From an uncultured Alphaproteobacteria bacterium (GTDB lineage Bacteria > Pseudomonadota > Alphaproteobacteria > HIMB59 > GCA-002718135): a stretch of DNA of 64,000 nucleotides. Under the pieces are notes generated by a model. It had not been told where the DNA came from and did no database searches. It saw nothing but the letters and a program-made list of their open reading frames with translations. The stretch spans positions 1 through 64,000 of the forward strand of contig CACMKZ010000007.1 in NCBI GenBank assembly GCA_902614375.1. The letters are read 5' to 3'. A program made the translations under genes and the position numbers. Positions 19,466 through 30,616 of this stretch are shown piece by piece; position 1 is the first letter of the stretch, and every line of letters begins with the position of its first letter.

Positions 19466-19945
19466 TTATCTATATTTTCTATCGAGATGAATATTTTGCG
19501 CAATTTCTTGCTCCCATCTATCTCCATTTTCTAAAAGTTTATCTTTATTATAAATTAATTCTTCTCTCGTTTCAGTGGCAAATTCAAAATTTGGTCCTTC
19601 GACTATTGCATCAACTGGGCAAGATTCTTGACATAAACCACAGTAAATACATTTAGTCATATCTATATCATATCTTGTTGTTCTTCTGCTTCCATCCTCT
19701 CTTGGCTCTGCTTCAATTGTAATTGCCTGAGCAGGACATACTGCTTCACAAAGCTTACATGCGATACATCTCTCTTCCCCACTTGGATATCTTCTCAAAG
19801 CATGCTCGCCTCTAAAACGTGGGCTTAATGGACCTTTTTCATGAGGATAATTTATTGTAACTTTAGATTTAAATATGTATTTGAAAGTTAAAAATAGTCC
19901 TTGAAATAATTCAAATAAAGTAAAAGATTTAATTAATTTATACAT
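19466..19945 (-). CDS. nuoI: NADH-quinone oxidoreductase subunit I
   Basis: Iron-sulfur subunit of complex I carrying clusters N6a and N6b. I start it at ATG 19945 ([17 protein letters not shown]), giving 159 residues as in other alphaproteobacteria. The longer frame begins with TTG inside nuoH and adds a non-family extension. The two ferredoxin motifs are [16 protein letters not shown] and [16 protein letters not shown], each CxxCxxCxxxCP. The start lies one base past the nuoH end. Confidence 0.95.
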   Translation of the reverse strand: MYKLIKSFTLFELFQGLFLTFKYIFKSKVTINYPHEKGPLSPRFRGEHALRRYPSGEERCIACKLCEAVCPAQAITIEAEPREDGSRRTTRYDIDMTKCIYCGLCQESCPVDAIVEGPNFEFATETREELIYNKDKLLENGDRWEQEIAQNIHLDRKYR

Positions 19946-19946
19946 A

Positions 19947-20948
19947 TTAGTTTGGCAGCATTTCAAAATATACTAAAAAACCAGAAGTTGCCACAACCCA
20001 AAACAAGGAAAATGGTAGAAAAACTTTCCATCCAAGTCTCATTAACTGATCGTATCTATATCTTGGGAAAGTTCCTCTAACCCAAATAAATAAAAATAAT
20101 ATAAATATTATTTTCACAGTAAACCAGATTACTCCAGGAACAACATTTAATGGGTATACATCAAATGGAGGAAGCCATCCGCCTAAAAAAAGAATGACAG
20201 TCATAGAAGACATTAAAATCATACTCGCGTATTCACCTAAAAAAAATAATACAAATGAAGCAGATGAATATTCAGTAAAAAATCCTGCAACAAGTGTTGA
20301 TTCATCTTCAGGAAGATCAAAAGGTAATCTATTTGTTTCAGCTAAAGCAGAAATAAAAAAAATAATGAACATAGGTAATAATGGAATTGCAAACCAGACA
20401 GTCTGCTGAGCTAAAACTATCTTTGTTAAATTTAAAGAACCTACACATAATAATACTGTAATTATTACAAATCCAATAGATACTTCATATGAAACCATTT
20501 GAGCAGCTGATCTTAATGCTCCTAGAAAAGGATATTGAGAGTTACTAGCCCAACCGGCCATTATTATTCCGTATACTCCAAGAGATGATACTGCAAACAG
20601 ATACATGATACCTACATTAATATCAGAGACTACCCAACCTGGAGCAAAAGGTATTACTGCCCAACCTGCTAAGCTAAGTACCATAGTTATTATGGGTGCT
20701 AAAATAAAAACAATTTTATTTGATCCACTAGGTATAATATTTTCTTTAGTAATAAGTTTTAATGCATCAGCAAAGCTTTGTAATATACCAAAAGGCCCTA
20801 CTATATTTGGACCTCTTCTTAATTGAATTAGGGCTAAAACTTTTCTTTCAGCATAAACTAAAAAAGCTACAGATATTAAAACTGGCACAACAACAGCAAG
20901 TATTTGGGCAACGATTATTAGCCCTGTAATTAATATATCATAATTCAT
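19947..20948 (-). CDS. nuoH: NADH-quinone oxidoreductase subunit H
   Basis: Membrane subunit at the quinone chamber of complex I, 333 residues with eight or nine helices. Family stretches are [20 protein letters not shown] (about 32-51), the quinone-site loop [20 protein letters not shown] (about 202-221) and the C-terminal [17 protein letters not shown] (about 292-308). It lies 7 bases after nuoG and ends one base before the nuoI start. Confidence 0.97.
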   Translation of the reverse strand: MNYDILITGLIIVAQILAVVVPVLISVAFLVYAERKVLALIQLRRGPNIVGPFGILQSFADALKLITKENIIPSGSNKIVFILAPIITMVLSLAGWAVIPFAPGWVVSDINVGIMYLFAVSSLGVYGIIMAGWASNSQYPFLGALRSAAQMVSYEVSIGFVIITVLLCVGSLNLTKIVLAQQTVWFAIPLLPMFIIFFISALAETNRLPFDLPEDESTLVAGFFTEYSSASFVLFFLGEYASMILMSSMTVILFLGGWLPPFDVYPLNVVPGVIWFTVKIIFILFLFIWVRGTFPRYRYDQLMRLGWKVFLPFSLFWVVATSGFLVYFEMLPN

Positions 20949-20955
20949 ATAATTA

Positions 20956-22995
20956 TTATGCTGCCTTATTTAAAATATCTTTAGTACATTTTGCCATTGT
21001 TTCAGAAGATCTAGAAATAGAATCATTCATATAAAAATTTTCAATGTTATATTTAATTTTAATATTCTCAATTTTATTATTTTTAGCAAAAGTTATTTCG
21101 CCAACAGAATTAACTTCATTTAAGAGAGCAAATTGACCATAGGTACTTGTAAGCTCATTTCGAAGCTCCCCAAGATTATTAAAATTTAAATTTTTTTCAA
21201 ATAAGTCGCTTAAAACTCTAAAAATTTTCCACTCTTCTTTAGCTTCACCTATTGGATTATGACACTTAGTTGTTTGAATAACTCTACCTTCTATATTCAT
21301 ATAAGTAGAACTTTTCTCAGTATATGCAGGAGTTGGTAAAATTATATCAGCTATAGAAGCTGAAACATCTCCATGATGACCAAGATAAACAACAAAAGCA
21401 TTTTCAAATGTTGAAAAATTTATCTCATCTAACCCCATTAAGAAAACTACAGGCTTTTTTTTATCAATATGTTTTTTTAATTGTTTATTGTAATCATTAT
21501 CAAATTTTTTATTATAAAATTTCAAATCTAATGCTCCTACTCTAGAAATATCTTGGTTAAGAATATTTAATGGGTTTATATTTTTATTTTTTTGAATTTT
21601 TTTCGCAATTAATCCTGCAGTTTCTAATATTTTTTTTCCATGATCATTATTTATTGCTGAAGTACCTAAGATTATTAGTGGGTTTTTTGCAGATTTTAAA
21701 ACTTTATTGAATTCAGATTTATTATTAGATAAATTATTAAGGTAATCTAAAGAATCAGATAAATGATGATAATCGTAAGTAAGATCTAATTTAGGACCTA
21801 TAAGACCAATTTTGCAGTTATTTTCAATATATGCCTTTCTAATTCTAGCGTTTAGTACCGCCGCTTCCCATCTAGGATTAGATCCGATTAAAAGAATAGC
21901 ATCAGCCTTTTCAATTTCTTGAATTGTTGAATTAAATTTATAACTTGAAGATGAATTATCGATAATTTGTGTATTATCAAATCTGCAATCATAGTTTTTT
22001 GATTTTAGTGAATTGCTGAATTTTTGTGCAGAATATAAAGTTTCAATATCGGTAAACTTACCAGATAGGAATACAGTATTTTCTTTACCTCTTTTTGTAA
22101 TTTCTTTTTTTATTAATTCAAATGCATCATCCCATGAAGATTTTTGGAGTTTTTTATTTGATTTAGAATATACATTATCCAATCTTTGACTTGAGAGTCC
22201 ATCAATTGCAAATCTAGTTTTATCACTTATCCATTCTTCATTGGTTTCTTCATTTATTCTAGGAAGAGCTCTTAAAACTTTTTTTCCTCTTGTATCAATT
22301 CTTATACTTGAGCCTATACCATCAAATACATCAAATGTTTCTGTCTTAGTTAGTTCCCATGGTCTAGATTTAAATGCGTATGGTTTACTTGTCAAAGCAC
22401 CAACAGGACACAAATCAATTACATTTCCAGATAATTCTGACTCAATAGTTTTTTCTAAGTATGTAGTGATCTCAGCATTTTCACCTCTACCAAGCAATCC
22501 TATATCATCAACTCCAGCAACTTCTGTAGAAAACCTTACGCATCTTGTACAATGTATACATCTTGTCATAATTGTTTTGACAAGTGGTCCCATATTTTTA
22601 TTTTGAACTGCTCTTTTATTTTCTTCATATCTAGTTTTGTCAAAACCATAATACATAGCTTGATCTTGAAGATCACATTCTCCTCCTTGATCACAAATAG
22701 GACAATCCAATGGATGATTAATAAGAAGAAACTCCATTACACCTTTACGGGCTTTTTTAACTGTTTCAGTATTAGTTCTTATAACCATTCCATCTGAAGC
22801 TGGCATGGCACATGATGCAATAGGTTTTGGAGCTTTTTCCATTTCTACTAAACACATTCTACAGTTTCCTGCTATTGAGAGTTTTTCATGATAACAAAAT
22901 CTTGGAATTTCAGTGCCTGCTTGTTCACAAGCTTGCATTACGGTCATACCGTTTTCAAATTCGTATTCTTTATTATCAATTGTTATCTTTGGCAC
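20956..22995 (-). CDS. nuoG: NADH-quinone oxidoreductase subunit G
   Basis: Large peripheral iron-sulfur subunit of complex I, 679 residues. The N-terminal [2Fe-2S] N1b ligands are in [15 protein letters not shown] (about 34-48), the His-ligated N5 region in [17 protein letters not shown] (about 94-110), and another cluster site in [14 protein letters not shown] (about 146-159). The remainder is the molybdopterin-oxidoreductase-like fold without a cofactor. It overlaps the nuoF stop by one base. Length is near the alphaproteobacterial norm (about 680-700). Confidence 0.96.
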   Translation of the reverse strand: MPKITIDNKEYEFENGMTVMQACEQAGTEIPRFCYHEKLSIAGNCRMCLVEMEKAPKPIASCAMPASDGMVIRTNTETVKKARKGVMEFLLINHPLDCPICDQGGECDLQDQAMYYGFDKTRYEENKRAVQNKNMGPLVKTIMTRCIHCTRCVRFSTEVAGVDDIGLLGRGENAEITTYLEKTIESELSGNVIDLCPVGALTSKPYAFKSRPWELTKTETFDVFDGIGSSIRIDTRGKKVLRALPRINEETNEEWISDKTRFAIDGLSSQRLDNVYSKSNKKLQKSSWDDAFELIKKEITKRGKENTVFLSGKFTDIETLYSAQKFSNSLKSKNYDCRFDNTQIIDNSSSSYKFNSTIQEIEKADAILLIGSNPRWEAAVLNARIRKAYIENNCKIGLIGPKLDLTYDYHHLSDSLDYLNNLSNNKSEFNKVLKSAKNPLIILGTSAINNDHGKKILETAGLIAKKIQKNKNINPLNILNQDISRVGALDLKFYNKKFDNDYNKQLKKHIDKKKPVVFLMGLDEINFSTFENAFVVYLGHHGDVSASIADIILPTPAYTEKSSTYMNIEGRVIQTTKCHNPIGEAKEEWKIFRVLSDLFEKNLNFNNLGELRNELTSTYGQFALLNEVNSVGEITFAKNNKIENIKIKYNIENFYMNDSISRSSETMAKCTKDILNKAA

Positions 22996-24269
22996 TAAGC
23001 TACTCTTCTATTTCTTTCTTGGATTCTTTTTTCAATTTCAGGTCTAAAGTGTCTAAACAAACCTTGAATAGGCCAAGCGGCAGCATCGCCTAAGGCACAA
23101 ATAGTATGGCCTTCAATTTGCTTAGTCACATCTAAAATTTTATCAATATCTTCATGTTTAACATTTCCATGAATCATTTTTTCCATCATTCTGTACATCC
23201 ATCCAGTACCTTCTCTACAAGGTGTGCATTGACCACAGCTTTCATGTTTATAGAAATGTGATAATCTAGCTATTGCTTCAACAATATCTGTTGACTTATT
23301 CATTACAATAACAGCTGCAGTACCTAGTCCACTTTGAACTTCTTTTAGGCTATCAAAATCCATTTTAACAGTATCACAAATAGACTTAGGTAATAAAGGT
23401 ACACTTGCGCCTCCAGGAATTACAGCTAATAAATTTTCCCAACCACCAATTACCCCACCTGCATGCTTTTCAATGAGATCTTTCAGTGGTATGCCCATTT
23501 CTTCTTCTACATTACAAGGGTTATTTACGTGTCCAGAAATACTAAAAATTTTTGTACCTGTATTATTTGCACTACCTAAATTAGCAAACCATTTAGAACC
23601 ACGTCTTAAAATAGTCGGAGAAACAGCAATGGTTTCAACATTTGTAACTGTTGTAGGGCATCCATATAAACCTGCACCAGCAGGAAATGGAGGCTTTAAT
23701 CGAGGCTGGCCTTTTTTACCCTCTAAACTTTCAAGTAAGGCGGTTTCTTCTCCACAAATATATGCTCCCGCTCCTCTGTGAAGATAAATGTCAAAATCCC
23801 ATCCTGTACCACATGCATTTTTACCAATTAAATTATTTGCATATGCTTCATCTATTGCTTTTTGTAAATTAGAAGATTCAGAATAATATTCACCCCTTAT
23901 GTAAATGTAGCAGGTGTGTGCATGCATTGCAAAGCCAGCAACAAAGCAACCTTCTAAAAGAAGATGAGGGTCATTTCTCATAATTTCTCGATCTTTGCAT
24001 GTACCTGGTTCTGACTCATCTGCATTAACAACTAGGTAATGATCTTTTCCAGAATCTTTTGGCATAAATGACCACTTAAGTCCCGCAGGGAAACCTGCTC
24101 CTCCCCTTCCTCTTAATTGACTATTTTTAATTTCCTCAACAATTTTATCACTACCCATTTTAATAAGTTCTTTAGTATTTGACCAAATACCTCTTTTTTT
24201 GGCACCTTCTAATTTCCAGTCTTCAAAACCGTATAAATTTTTAAAAATTTTATCTTTTTCCTTAAGCAT
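22995..24269 (-). CDS. nuoF: NADH-quinone oxidoreductase subunit F
   Basis: NADH-binding flavoprotein of complex I, with FMN and [4Fe-4S] cluster N3. I start it at ATG 24269, giving 424 residues ([14 protein letters not shown]); this ATG overlaps the nuoE stop by 8 bases and matches family starts, whereas the longer frame adds 12 non-family residues. Key motifs are the glycine-rich nucleotide site [15 protein letters not shown] (near 52), the FMN segment [14 protein letters not shown] (near 171) and the cluster motif [15 protein letters not shown] (near 340). Confidence 0.95.
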   Translation of the reverse strand: MLKEKDKIFKNLYGFEDWKLEGAKKRGIWSNTKELIKMGSDKIVEEIKNSQLRGRGGAGFPAGLKWSFMPKDSGKDHYLVVNADESEPGTCKDREIMRNDPHLLLEGCFVAGFAMHAHTCYIYIRGEYYSESSNLQKAIDEAYANNLIGKNACGTGWDFDIYLHRGAGAYICGEETALLESLEGKKGQPRLKPPFPAGAGLYGCPTTVTNVETIAVSPTILRRGSKWFANLGSANNTGTKIFSISGHVNNPCNVEEEMGIPLKDLIEKHAGGVIGGWENLLAVIPGGASVPLLPKSICDTVKMDFDSLKEVQSGLGTAAVIVMNKSTDIVEAIARLSHFYKHESCGQCTPCREGTGWMYRMMEKMIHGNVKHEDIDKILDVTKQIEGHTICALGDAAAWPIQGLFRHFRPEIEKRIQERNRRVA

Positions 24270-24861
24270 CAAATTTTCTTTCAGGTTGTGATGATTTTCT
24301 ACCAATTTGTGAACCTACTTTTATTGATTTATTATCTTTTAAATCTTGAAGTATTTTTTTAAAACTATCTTCATCTAAATCTTCATAATAATCATCATTG
24401 ATCTGAACCATAGGAGCATTGCAACATGCACCCAAGCATTCAACTTCAACAACTGTAAATATTTCATCATCACTTGTCCCACCAATATTAGTTTCGCAAA
24501 CTTCTTGTGCTACTTTAGACAGTTTATCACTCCCTCTTAACCAACAAGGTGTCGTTCTACAAATTTGGACAAAATTTTTACCAATAGGTTCTAAATTAAA
24601 CATCGAATAAAAAGTGGCAACTTCCAACACTCTGATGTAAGACATACTTAGAGTTTCAGCTACTTTTTCCATTGAGTTTTTACTTAGCCATCCATTATTT
24701 TGTCTTTGTGCTAAATCAAGTAAAGGAATAACTGCACTTTGAATACGGTTTGATGGATATTTTTTTATTATTTCAGAAATTTTTTTAAAATTTTCTGATG
24801 ACCATTCAAAATTATCATTAATTTTTTTATATACTCTATTATTTGTACCAGGATGATGCAT
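24262..24861 (-). CDS. nuoE: NADH-quinone oxidoreductase subunit E
   Basis: Thioredoxin-like [2Fe-2S] subunit (cluster N1a) of complex I, 199 residues. Helical N-terminus, then the ligand motifs [10 protein letters not shown] (about 96-105) and [16 protein letters not shown] (about 135-150). The start codon forms TAATG with the nuoD stop, indicating translational coupling. A hydrophilic C-terminal tail overlaps nuoF by 8 bases. Confidence 0.96.
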   Translation of the reverse strand: MHHPGTNNRVYKKINDNFEWSSENFKKISEIIKKYPSNRIQSAVIPLLDLAQRQNNGWLSKNSMEKVAETLSMSYIRVLEVATFYSMFNLEPIGKNFVQICRTTPCWLRGSDKLSKVAQEVCETNIGGTSDDEIFTVVEVECLGACCNAPMVQINDDYYEDLDEDSFKKILQDLKDNKSIKVGSQIGRKSSQPERKFDA

Positions 24862-26039
24862 TATCTATCTATCTCTCCAAAAACAATATCTAAGCTACCT
24901 AGTATAGCGGCTATGTCAGCCATTAAGTGGCCTTTAGATAAATGATCTAATGTTTGAAGGTGTGCAAAACCTGGTGCTCTTATTTTACATCTGTATGGTT
25001 TGCTGGATCCGTCAGAAACAAGGTAAACACCAAATTCACCTTTTGGAGCTTCTACTGCGCTATAAACTTGACCAGCGGGAACACGGTAACCTTCAGTGAA
25101 AAGTTTAAAATGATGAATTAAAGCTTCCATTGATTTTTTCATTTGATTTCTTTTAGGAGGAGTAATTTTATTATCCTCAATTGATATTGGACCAGGTTTG
25201 ATTTTATTTAAACATTGGTTAATAATACTAATACTTTGTCTCATTTCCTCTATGCGAACCAAATATCGATCAAAACAATCACCTTTTTTTCCAACAGGAA
25301 CTTCAAAATCAACTTGATCATAGGCATCATAAGGTTGAGATCTTCTTAAATCCCATGCAACTCCTGTACTTCTTAATACAGGACCCGAACACCCCCATTC
25401 AATTGCTTCTGACTTTGAAATTATTCCTATATCAACTGATCTTTGTCTTAAAATTCTGTTATTAGTCAGCAAGCTTTCAAGATCATCAATAAATTTTGGA
25501 AGAGTTTTAAAATGGTCAAATAATTTTTCTTCCATTCCTTCTGGCATATCCTGATGAACGCCGCCAGGTCTAAAATAGGCTGCATGAAATCTTGCACCAG
25601 ATACTGCTTCATGAAATTCTAAAAGCTTTTCCCTTTCTTCAAAACACCATAAAAATGGTGTCACTGCACCAATGTCAGCAGCATATGCAGGTATATTTAA
25701 TAAATGATTTAGTATTCTAGTAATTTCGGCAAAAATAACTCGAATATATTTAGCTCTTTCAGGAACATTGATACCTAAGAGATTTTCAGTTGCTAATGCA
25801 AAAGCATGTTCTTGGCACATTGGTGAAACGTAATCAAGTCTATCAAAATAAGGGACAGCCTGAAGATAAGTTTTATATTCAATTAATTTTTCTGTTCCTC
25901 TATGTAACAATCCAATGTGTGGTTCTGCTCTTTGAACTACTTCACCTTCCAACTCAACTACTAAACGTAAAACACCATGCGCAGCTGGATGTTGGGGGCC
26001 AAAATTAATTGTGGTTGTATTAAGCTCTACTTCTTTCAT
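24861..26039 (-). CDS. nuoD: NADH-quinone oxidoreductase subunit D
   Basis: 49-kDa-type subunit that with NuoB forms the quinone site of complex I, 392 residues. The start contains [22 protein letters not shown] ([13 protein letters not shown] at 12-24, the quinone-site loop with His). [19 protein letters not shown] (near 41) and the C-terminal DIVFGEIDR are also standard. It lies directly after nuoC without a gap and shares one base with nuoE. Confidence 0.97.
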   Translation of the reverse strand: MKEVELNTTTINFGPQHPAAHGVLRLVVELEGEVVQRAEPHIGLLHRGTEKLIEYKTYLQAVPYFDRLDYVSPMCQEHAFALATENLLGINVPERAKYIRVIFAEITRILNHLLNIPAYAADIGAVTPFLWCFEEREKLLEFHEAVSGARFHAAYFRPGGVHQDMPEGMEEKLFDHFKTLPKFIDDLESLLTNNRILRQRSVDIGIISKSEAIEWGCSGPVLRSTGVAWDLRRSQPYDAYDQVDFEVPVGKKGDCFDRYLVRIEEMRQSISIINQCLNKIKPGPISIEDNKITPPKRNQMKKSMEALIHHFKLFTEGYRVPAGQVYSAVEAPKGEFGVYLVSDGSSKPYRCKIRAPGFAHLQTLDHLSKGHLMADIAAILGSLDIVFGEIDR

Positions 26040-26621
26040 TTAATTTTCACCAGTAGATTTCTCATCACCAAAAAGTTTGTTTTCCATTCCTTCCCAAGGA
26101 GATTCACTATCGAAATTTCTAAATTCTTGAGATAACTTAACAGGCTCATATATTACTTTTTTTTCAAGATCATCGTAGCGAACTTCTGTATGTCCTGTTA
26201 AAGGAAAATCTTTGCGCAACGGATAACCTTCAAAATTGTAATCCGTCATTATCCTTCTTAAATCAGGATGATTAATGAATTCAATTCCAAATAAATCATA
26301 ACATTCTCTTTCATACCAATCCGCAGATTTGTGAATTTTAGTTATTGATTCTATGTTTTCTTTTAGTTTAATAAAAGTTTTAAGAATAATTTTTTTATTT
26401 TTTGTTAAACTTTGCAAAATATAAATCAAATCAAATCTAAATTCTCTTGAAGGATAATCGACAGCTGTAATATCTAATAATTGATTAAAATTTAGCTCAG
26501 TATTATCTTTTAATTCATTAAAAATTTTTATAATATCATTTTTTTCAAATTCTATTTCTAACAAATTATTATTCTCTATAACGTTATTTATGCCATCTAT
26601 TTTAGTAAGAATTTTAATCAT
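26040..26621 (-). CDS. nuoC: NADH-quinone oxidoreductase subunit C
   Basis: 30-kDa-type peripheral subunit of complex I, 193 residues. The family signature is seen as KSADWYERECYDLFGIEF (about 97-114) and RRIMTDYNFEGYPLRKDFPL (about 121-140), ending with VKLSQEFRNFDSESPWEG. The N-terminal part is divergent and Asn/Ile-rich. It is 6 bases after nuoB and abuts nuoD. Confidence 0.95.
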   Translation of the reverse strand: MIKILTKIDGINNVIENNNLLEIEFEKNDIIKIFNELKDNTELNFNQLLDITAVDYPSREFRFDLIYILQSLTKNKKIILKTFIKLKENIESITKIHKSADWYERECYDLFGIEFINHPDLRRIMTDYNFEGYPLRKDFPLTGHTEVRYDDLEKKVIYEPVKLSQEFRNFDSESPWEGMENKLFGDEKSTGEN

Positions 26622-26627
26622 ATAAAA

Positions 26628-27140
26628 TTATCTTTTAAATTTATTTTCTCTTCTAATTTTTTTCTGTAATTGCAATATGCCGTAAACTAATGCTTCCGCT
26701 GTTGGTGGGCATCCAGGTACGTAAACATCAACGGGAACTATCCTATCACACCCTCTAACTACTGAATACGAGTAGTGATAATATCCACCACCATTTGCGC
26801 ATGAGCCCATTGATATTACCCATCGAGGTTCAGGCATTTGATCATAAACTTTTCTTAAAGCAGGTGCCATTTTATTTGTTAGTGTGCCAGCAACAATCAT
26901 AACATCAGATTGTCTAGGGCTTCCTCTTGGTATAACACCATAACGATCTAGATCATATCTCGCCATATAAGAGTGTATCATTTCTACTCCACAACATGCC
27001 AATCCGAATGTCATTGGCCATAAGGAGCCAGTTCTAGCCCAAGTAAGAATTTTATCATAGCTAGCAACTAAGAAGCCTTTAGAAGATAATTCTGTGTTTA
27101 GAGTATCATCAACAATTTTTTTTGCTTCATCTACTCCCAT
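26628..27140 (-). CDS. nuoB: NADH-quinone oxidoreductase subunit B
   Basis: Carries cluster N2, the last iron-sulfur centre before quinone. I start it at ATG 27140, which has AAAGGAG seven bases upstream and gives [12 protein letters not shown], 170 residues; a longer frame would add seven residues inside nuoA. Cluster ligands are the adjacent Cys pair in [11 protein letters not shown], Cys in [18 protein letters not shown] and Cys in [11 protein letters not shown]. It overlaps the nuoA stop by 10 bases. Confidence 0.95.
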   Translation of the reverse strand: MGVDEAKKIVDDTLNTELSSKGFLVASYDKILTWARTGSLWPMTFGLACCGVEMIHSYMARYDLDRYGVIPRGSPRQSDVMIVAGTLTNKMAPALRKVYDQMPEPRWVISMGSCANGGGYYHYSYSVVRGCDRIVPVDVYVPGCPPTAEALVYGILQLQKKIRRENKFKR

Positions 27141-27496
27141 TCTAGAGCTCCTTTTTTCCATTCATAAATAAAACCAATAGTTAGAACAGTCAGAAAAATC
27201 ATCATTGACCAAAAACCAAACAATCCAATTTTACCAAGTGTTATTGCCCATGGAAACAAGAATGCAACTTCTAAATCAAAGATAATAAATAAGATTGCTA
27301 CTAAATAAAATCTAACATCAAATCTTCCGCGAGCATCGTCGAAAGCCTCAAATCCACACTCATAAGCAGATAATTTTTCTTGATCTGGCTGAGAGTCTCC
27401 AACTACAAAAGACAATAATGTCATTCCAACGGCTAATGTCAAAGCTATGAAAATAAAAATTAATATGGGTAAATATTCAAATAGAAACTCTGACAC
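27131..27496 (-). CDS. nuoA: NADH-quinone oxidoreductase subunit A
   Basis: First gene of the nuo run; a three-helix membrane subunit of complex I, 121 residues. The conserved loop [20 protein letters not shown] (about 43-62) and the following [21 protein letters not shown] (split [21 protein letters not shown]) are diagnostic. The start codon is GTG, with a GAGA-type weak ribosome site. The 100 bases upstream, to the tRNA-Asp gene, should hold the nuo promoter unless transcription reads through the tRNAs; I cannot assign -35/-10 boxes with confidence. Confidence 0.95.
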   Translation of the reverse strand: MSEFLFEYLPILIFIFIALTLAVGMTLLSFVVGDSQPDQEKLSAYECGFEAFDDARGRFDVRFYLVAILFIIFDLEVAFLFPWAITLGKIGLFGFWSMMIFLTVLTIGFIYEWKKGALEWE

Positions 27497-27597
27497 TATA
27501 ATCTCACAATTAAATTAGTAATGTATTTAACGATTTATTCAACAATAACAATGTGTCTCGTTGCGACTTTAGTACACAAAACAAGCAGTGGAATAAG

Positions 27598-27674
27598 TGG
27601 CGCGAGAGACGGGATTCGAACCCGCGGCCTCTGCCGTGACAGGGCAGCGTTCTAACCAGCTGAACTACTCCCGC
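27598..27674 (-). tRNA. tRNA-Asp (GTC)
   Basis: A full cloverleaf can be drawn on the minus strand: acceptor GCGGGAG/CTCTCGC with one G-T pair, D arm beginning TAGTTCAG, anticodon stem CTGCC/GGCAG with loop CTGTCAC (anticodon GTC), T arm with GGTTCGAATCC, discriminator G73 and an encoded CCA. It is 77 nt long and 3 bases downstream of tRNA-Val on the same strand, so the two are probably co-transcribed. Confidence 0.97.
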
Positions 27675-27677
27675 GCA

Positions 27678-27753
27678 TGGTGGGTGTTGAGAGACTTGAA
27701 CTCCCGACCCTCTCGGTGTAAACGAGATGCTCTACCAACTGAGCTAAACACCC
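27678..27753 (-). tRNA. tRNA-Val (TAC)
   Basis: Minus-strand cloverleaf of 76 nt: acceptor GGGTGTT/AACACCC fully paired, D arm TAGCTCAGTTGGTAGAGC, anticodon TAC inside the loop TTTACAC, T arm with AGTTCAAGTCT, discriminator A73 and encoded CCA. It begins a few bases after the hupB terminator and 3 bases before tRNA-Asp. Confidence 0.97.
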
Positions 27754-27755
27754 AA

Positions 27756-27788
27756 ATAAAAACGGCTGTTAAATTTATTTAACAGCCG
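27756..27788 (-). terminator. Rho-independent terminator after hupB
   Basis: An 11-bp perfect stem (CGGCTGTTAAA, 763-773, with TTTAACAGCCG, 778-788; last three digits of 27 kb positions) and a 4-base loop. On the minus strand the stem is followed by GTTTTTATTT. It stands 20 bases past the hupB stop, so it should end the hupB transcript before the tRNA-Val gene. Confidence 0.85.
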
Positions 27789-27807
27789 GTGCAAGAAAAA
27801 AAGATAA

Positions 27808-28083
27808 TTAATTGTTTACTGAGTCTTTTAAAGCTTTTCCTACAGTAAATTTAGGTCTTTTTGATGCTGGTATTTGAATTGATTCACCTGTTCTAGGGTT
27901 TCTACCAGTCGTTGCTTTTCTATGGCTTACACTAAAATTACCAAAACCAACAATACTAACCTTTTCATCTCTTTTTAAAGCATTAGTGATTGCATCTAGA
28001 AAACTTTCAATTGCTCTAGTTGCGTCAGATTTTGATAGTCCAGCGGAAGAAGCTACAGATGCGATAAGATCATTTTTGTTCAC
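27808..28083 (-). CDS. hupB: HU-family DNA-binding protein
   Basis: Histone-like nucleoid protein, 91 residues, with N-terminal helices (MNKNDLIASVASSAGLSKSD) and the DNA-binding arm signature GFGNFSVSHRKATTGRNPRTGE (GFGNFSV at 46-52, RNPRTGE at 61-67). Start codon is GTG with an excellent AAGGAG seven bases upstream. It lies downstream of lon on the same strand, as in many proteobacteria, but with a 136-base spacer that should hold its own promoter, and ends at a strong hairpin terminator. Confidence 0.96.
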   Translation of the reverse strand: MNKNDLIASVASSAGLSKSDATRAIESFLDAITNALKRDEKVSIVGFGNFSVSHRKATTGRNPRTGESIQIPASKRPKFTVGKALKDSVNN

Positions 28084-28219
28084 TTTTAATCTCCTTTATT
28101 TAATTTTAATGATAATTGTCTGTTTTCCCAACAAGTCAACATTATTATAAAAATTTTCGCGGAAATAAAGGAATTTATCTATTAAACGGCTTAATATATA
28201 GATTATTTGTAAATAAATA

Positions 28220-30586
28220 TTAGTGCGTGCTAGTGGTGTTTTGGCTATTCTTTAATTGAGATTCGCTTAAATTTAATGGAATTATTGATTTAGTTAGAGT
28301 GTGTTCAAGAATTGAGAATGCCTCAGACACAGGAACGATCTTAATTCCTTTAATAACTTCCTTATCAAATTCAGATACTTCTCGAAAATTTTCTTGAGGT
28401 ATAAGAACTTTTTTTATACCAGCTCTGCTAGCAGCATAGATTTTTTCTTTTAAACCTCCAATTGGAAGTACTCGACCTCTCAGGGTAATCTCTCCGGTCA
28501 TTGCAACATCTCTTCTAATTTTATTATTTGTAAGAGATGATACTAAGGAATTAAAAATTGCTATACCTGCACTTGGCCCATCTTTTGGAGTAGCTCCCTC
28601 AGGCACATGTATATGAATATCGTAATTTTCGAAATCTTTTGGGTTGATTCCTAAACTTATAGATTTTGACTTAACATATGAAGTAGCTGCTTGAATTGAT
28701 TCTCTCATAACTTCACCTAATTTACCTGTAATAGTTAATTTTCCTTTGCCTATAGATAAAATAACCTCAACTGATAAAATTTCACCACCAACTTCTGTCC
28801 AAGCCAAACCATTAGTAACACCAATTAAATTCTTTTTTTCAATTTCACTTGATCTAAATTTTGCAATACCAAGAAGATCCTGCAGAGATTTGTCATTTAA
28901 TTTTATCTTTTTCAGTTTTGTAGTTTCTAATTTTTTAACAGCTTTTCTACATACCTTCGAAATTTCTTTTTCAAGATTTCTAACTCCAGCTTCTCTAGTA
29001 TAACCTCTAATAATTGAGTTCAAAACTTTAGAATTGAATGAAATTTCAGAATTTTTAATTCCATGATTTTTTATTTGTTTAGGTACTAAATATTTTTTTG
29101 CAATTTGATTTTTTTCTTTTTCAGTATAACCAGGTATTCTGATAATTTCCATTCTATCAAGAAGCGCTGGGGGTATATTAAGAGTATTTGCTGTACAAAC
29201 AAACATTACATCAGATAAATCGTAATCAAGTTCTAAATAATGATCGTTAAACTTACTGTTTTGCTCGGGATCAAGAACTTCAAGGAGTGCGGAAGACGGA
29301 TCTCCCCTCCAATCAGAACCAAGTTTATCAATTTCATCTAATAATATTAGTGGATTAGATGATTTAGATTTTTTCATAGCTTGTATAAATCTACCAGGCA
29401 TAGATCCAATATATGTTTTTCTATGACCTCTAATTTCAGCTTCATCTCTTACCCCTCCAAGAGACATTCTAATGAATTTTCTTCCAGTAGAATTCGCGAT
29501 AGATTTTCCAAGAGATGTTTTTCCAACACCTGGTGGCCCCACCAAACATAAAATCGGCCCCTTAAGTTTATTAGTTCTTTTTTGGACGGCTAAATATTCA
29601 AGGATTCTTTCTTTAACTTTTTCTAGACCATAGTGGTCGTTTTCTAAAATTGTTGATGCTTTTTTAATATTCTGAGATATTTGATCAGGATTATTCCAAG
29701 GTATTGACATTACCCAATCTAAATAATTTCTAATTACGGTAGCTTCTGCAGACATAGGACTCATATTTTTTAATTTTTTAATTTCTGAAGTACATTTGTC
29801 TTTAGCTTCTTTAGAAAATTTATATTGATTTATTTTTTTCTCAAGTTCAGCTATTTCATCTAATTCATCATTTTCGCCCAATTCTTTTTGAATAGCCTTC
29901 ATTTGTTCGTTTAAATAATATTCTTTTTGTGTTTTCTCCATTTGTCTTTTTACACGACCCTTTATTTTTTTTTCAACTTGAAAAGAATCAATTTCGGATA
30001 CTAAATAACCATAAACTTTATTCAACCTATCTTCAGTATTTATAATTTCTAAAATTTCTTGTTTATGGGATAAAGAAATTGAAATATTTGATACGATTAT
30101 GTCAACAATTTTATCTGGATCATTTAAACTTTTAACATTATTAATTACATCAAGAGAAACTTTTTTATTAATCTTTTGAAATTCCACAAACTGCTCTGTA
30201 ATTAGTTTTTGCAAAGCTCTTATATTCGTATTTTTTTTAGTTTTAGTACTAATTTCAGTAATAGATGCGCTAATAAATTCTTTATTAAAATTAATTTTGT
30301 TGACCTTTGCTCTTTGAATACCTTCAACTAAAACCTTAAGGGTTCCATCTGGAAGTTTTAATAGTTGAATAATTTTAGCAACTGTTCCAAAAGAGTAAAG
30401 ATTTTCTTTGTTAGGGTTATCAATTTTAGAACTTTTTTGAGAAAGTAAAAAGATTTTCTTATCACCAGTCATTACATGGTTAAGAGCATTTACTGATTGT
30501 TCTCTTCCAACGAATAGGGGAGCTACCATACTAGGAAATACCACTATATCTCTAAGTGGAAGAACAGGAATATGATTTTTTAACAT
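28220..30586 (-). CDS. lon: ATP-dependent protease Lon
   Basis: Cytoplasmic AAA+ serine protease for misfolded and regulatory proteins, 788 residues. N-terminal substrate domain (PVLPLRDIVVFPSMVAPLFVG), coiled-coil region, Walker A GPPGVGKTS near 352, then the protease domain with catalytic Ser in DGPSAG near 669 and catalytic Lys in GGLKEK near 711. Length matches bacterial LonA. It follows clpX by 30 bases in the conserved tig-clpP-clpX-lon-hupB order, all read on the minus strand. Confidence 0.97.
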   Translation of the reverse strand: MLKNHIPVLPLRDIVVFPSMVAPLFVGREQSVNALNHVMTGDKKIFLLSQKSSKIDNPNKENLYSFGTVAKIIQLLKLPDGTLKVLVEGIQRAKVNKINFNKEFISASITEISTKTKKNTNIRALQKLITEQFVEFQKINKKVSLDVINNVKSLNDPDKIVDIIVSNISISLSHKQEILEIINTEDRLNKVYGYLVSEIDSFQVEKKIKGRVKRQMEKTQKEYYLNEQMKAIQKELGENDELDEIAELEKKINQYKFSKEAKDKCTSEIKKLKNMSPMSAEATVIRNYLDWVMSIPWNNPDQISQNIKKASTILENDHYGLEKVKERILEYLAVQKRTNKLKGPILCLVGPPGVGKTSLGKSIANSTGRKFIRMSLGGVRDEAEIRGHRKTYIGSMPGRFIQAMKKSKSSNPLILLDEIDKLGSDWRGDPSSALLEVLDPEQNSKFNDHYLELDYDLSDVMFVCTANTLNIPPALLDRMEIIRIPGYTEKEKNQIAKKYLVPKQIKNHGIKNSEISFNSKVLNSIIRGYTREAGVRNLEKEISKVCRKAVKKLETTKLKKIKLNDKSLQDLLGIAKFRSSEIEKKNLIGVTNGLAWTEVGGEILSVEVILSIGKGKLTITGKLGEVMRESIQAATSYVKSKSISLGINPKDFENYDIHIHVPEGATPKDGPSAGIAIFNSLVSSLTNNKIRRDVAMTGEITLRGRVLPIGGLKEKIYAASRAGIKKVLIPQENFREVSEFDKEVIKGIKIVPVSEAFSILEHTLTKSIIPLNLSESQLKNSQNTTSTH

Positions 30587-30616
30587 TATTTATAAATGTC
30601 TATATATTAAATAAAA

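Noticed and set aside
22241..22606. 121-codon plus-strand reading frame within nuoG
   Set aside because: It lies entirely opposite a well-conserved gene, has no ribosome site or family features, and reads as the shadow of nuoG. The same applies to other antisense frames such as 1321-1671, 20194-20409 and 62189-62491.
27597..27782. 61-codon plus-strand reading frame over the two tRNA genes (MARETGFEPAASAVTG...)
   Set aside because: It is the antisense of tRNA-Asp and tRNA-Val, a classic false protein found in many genomes.
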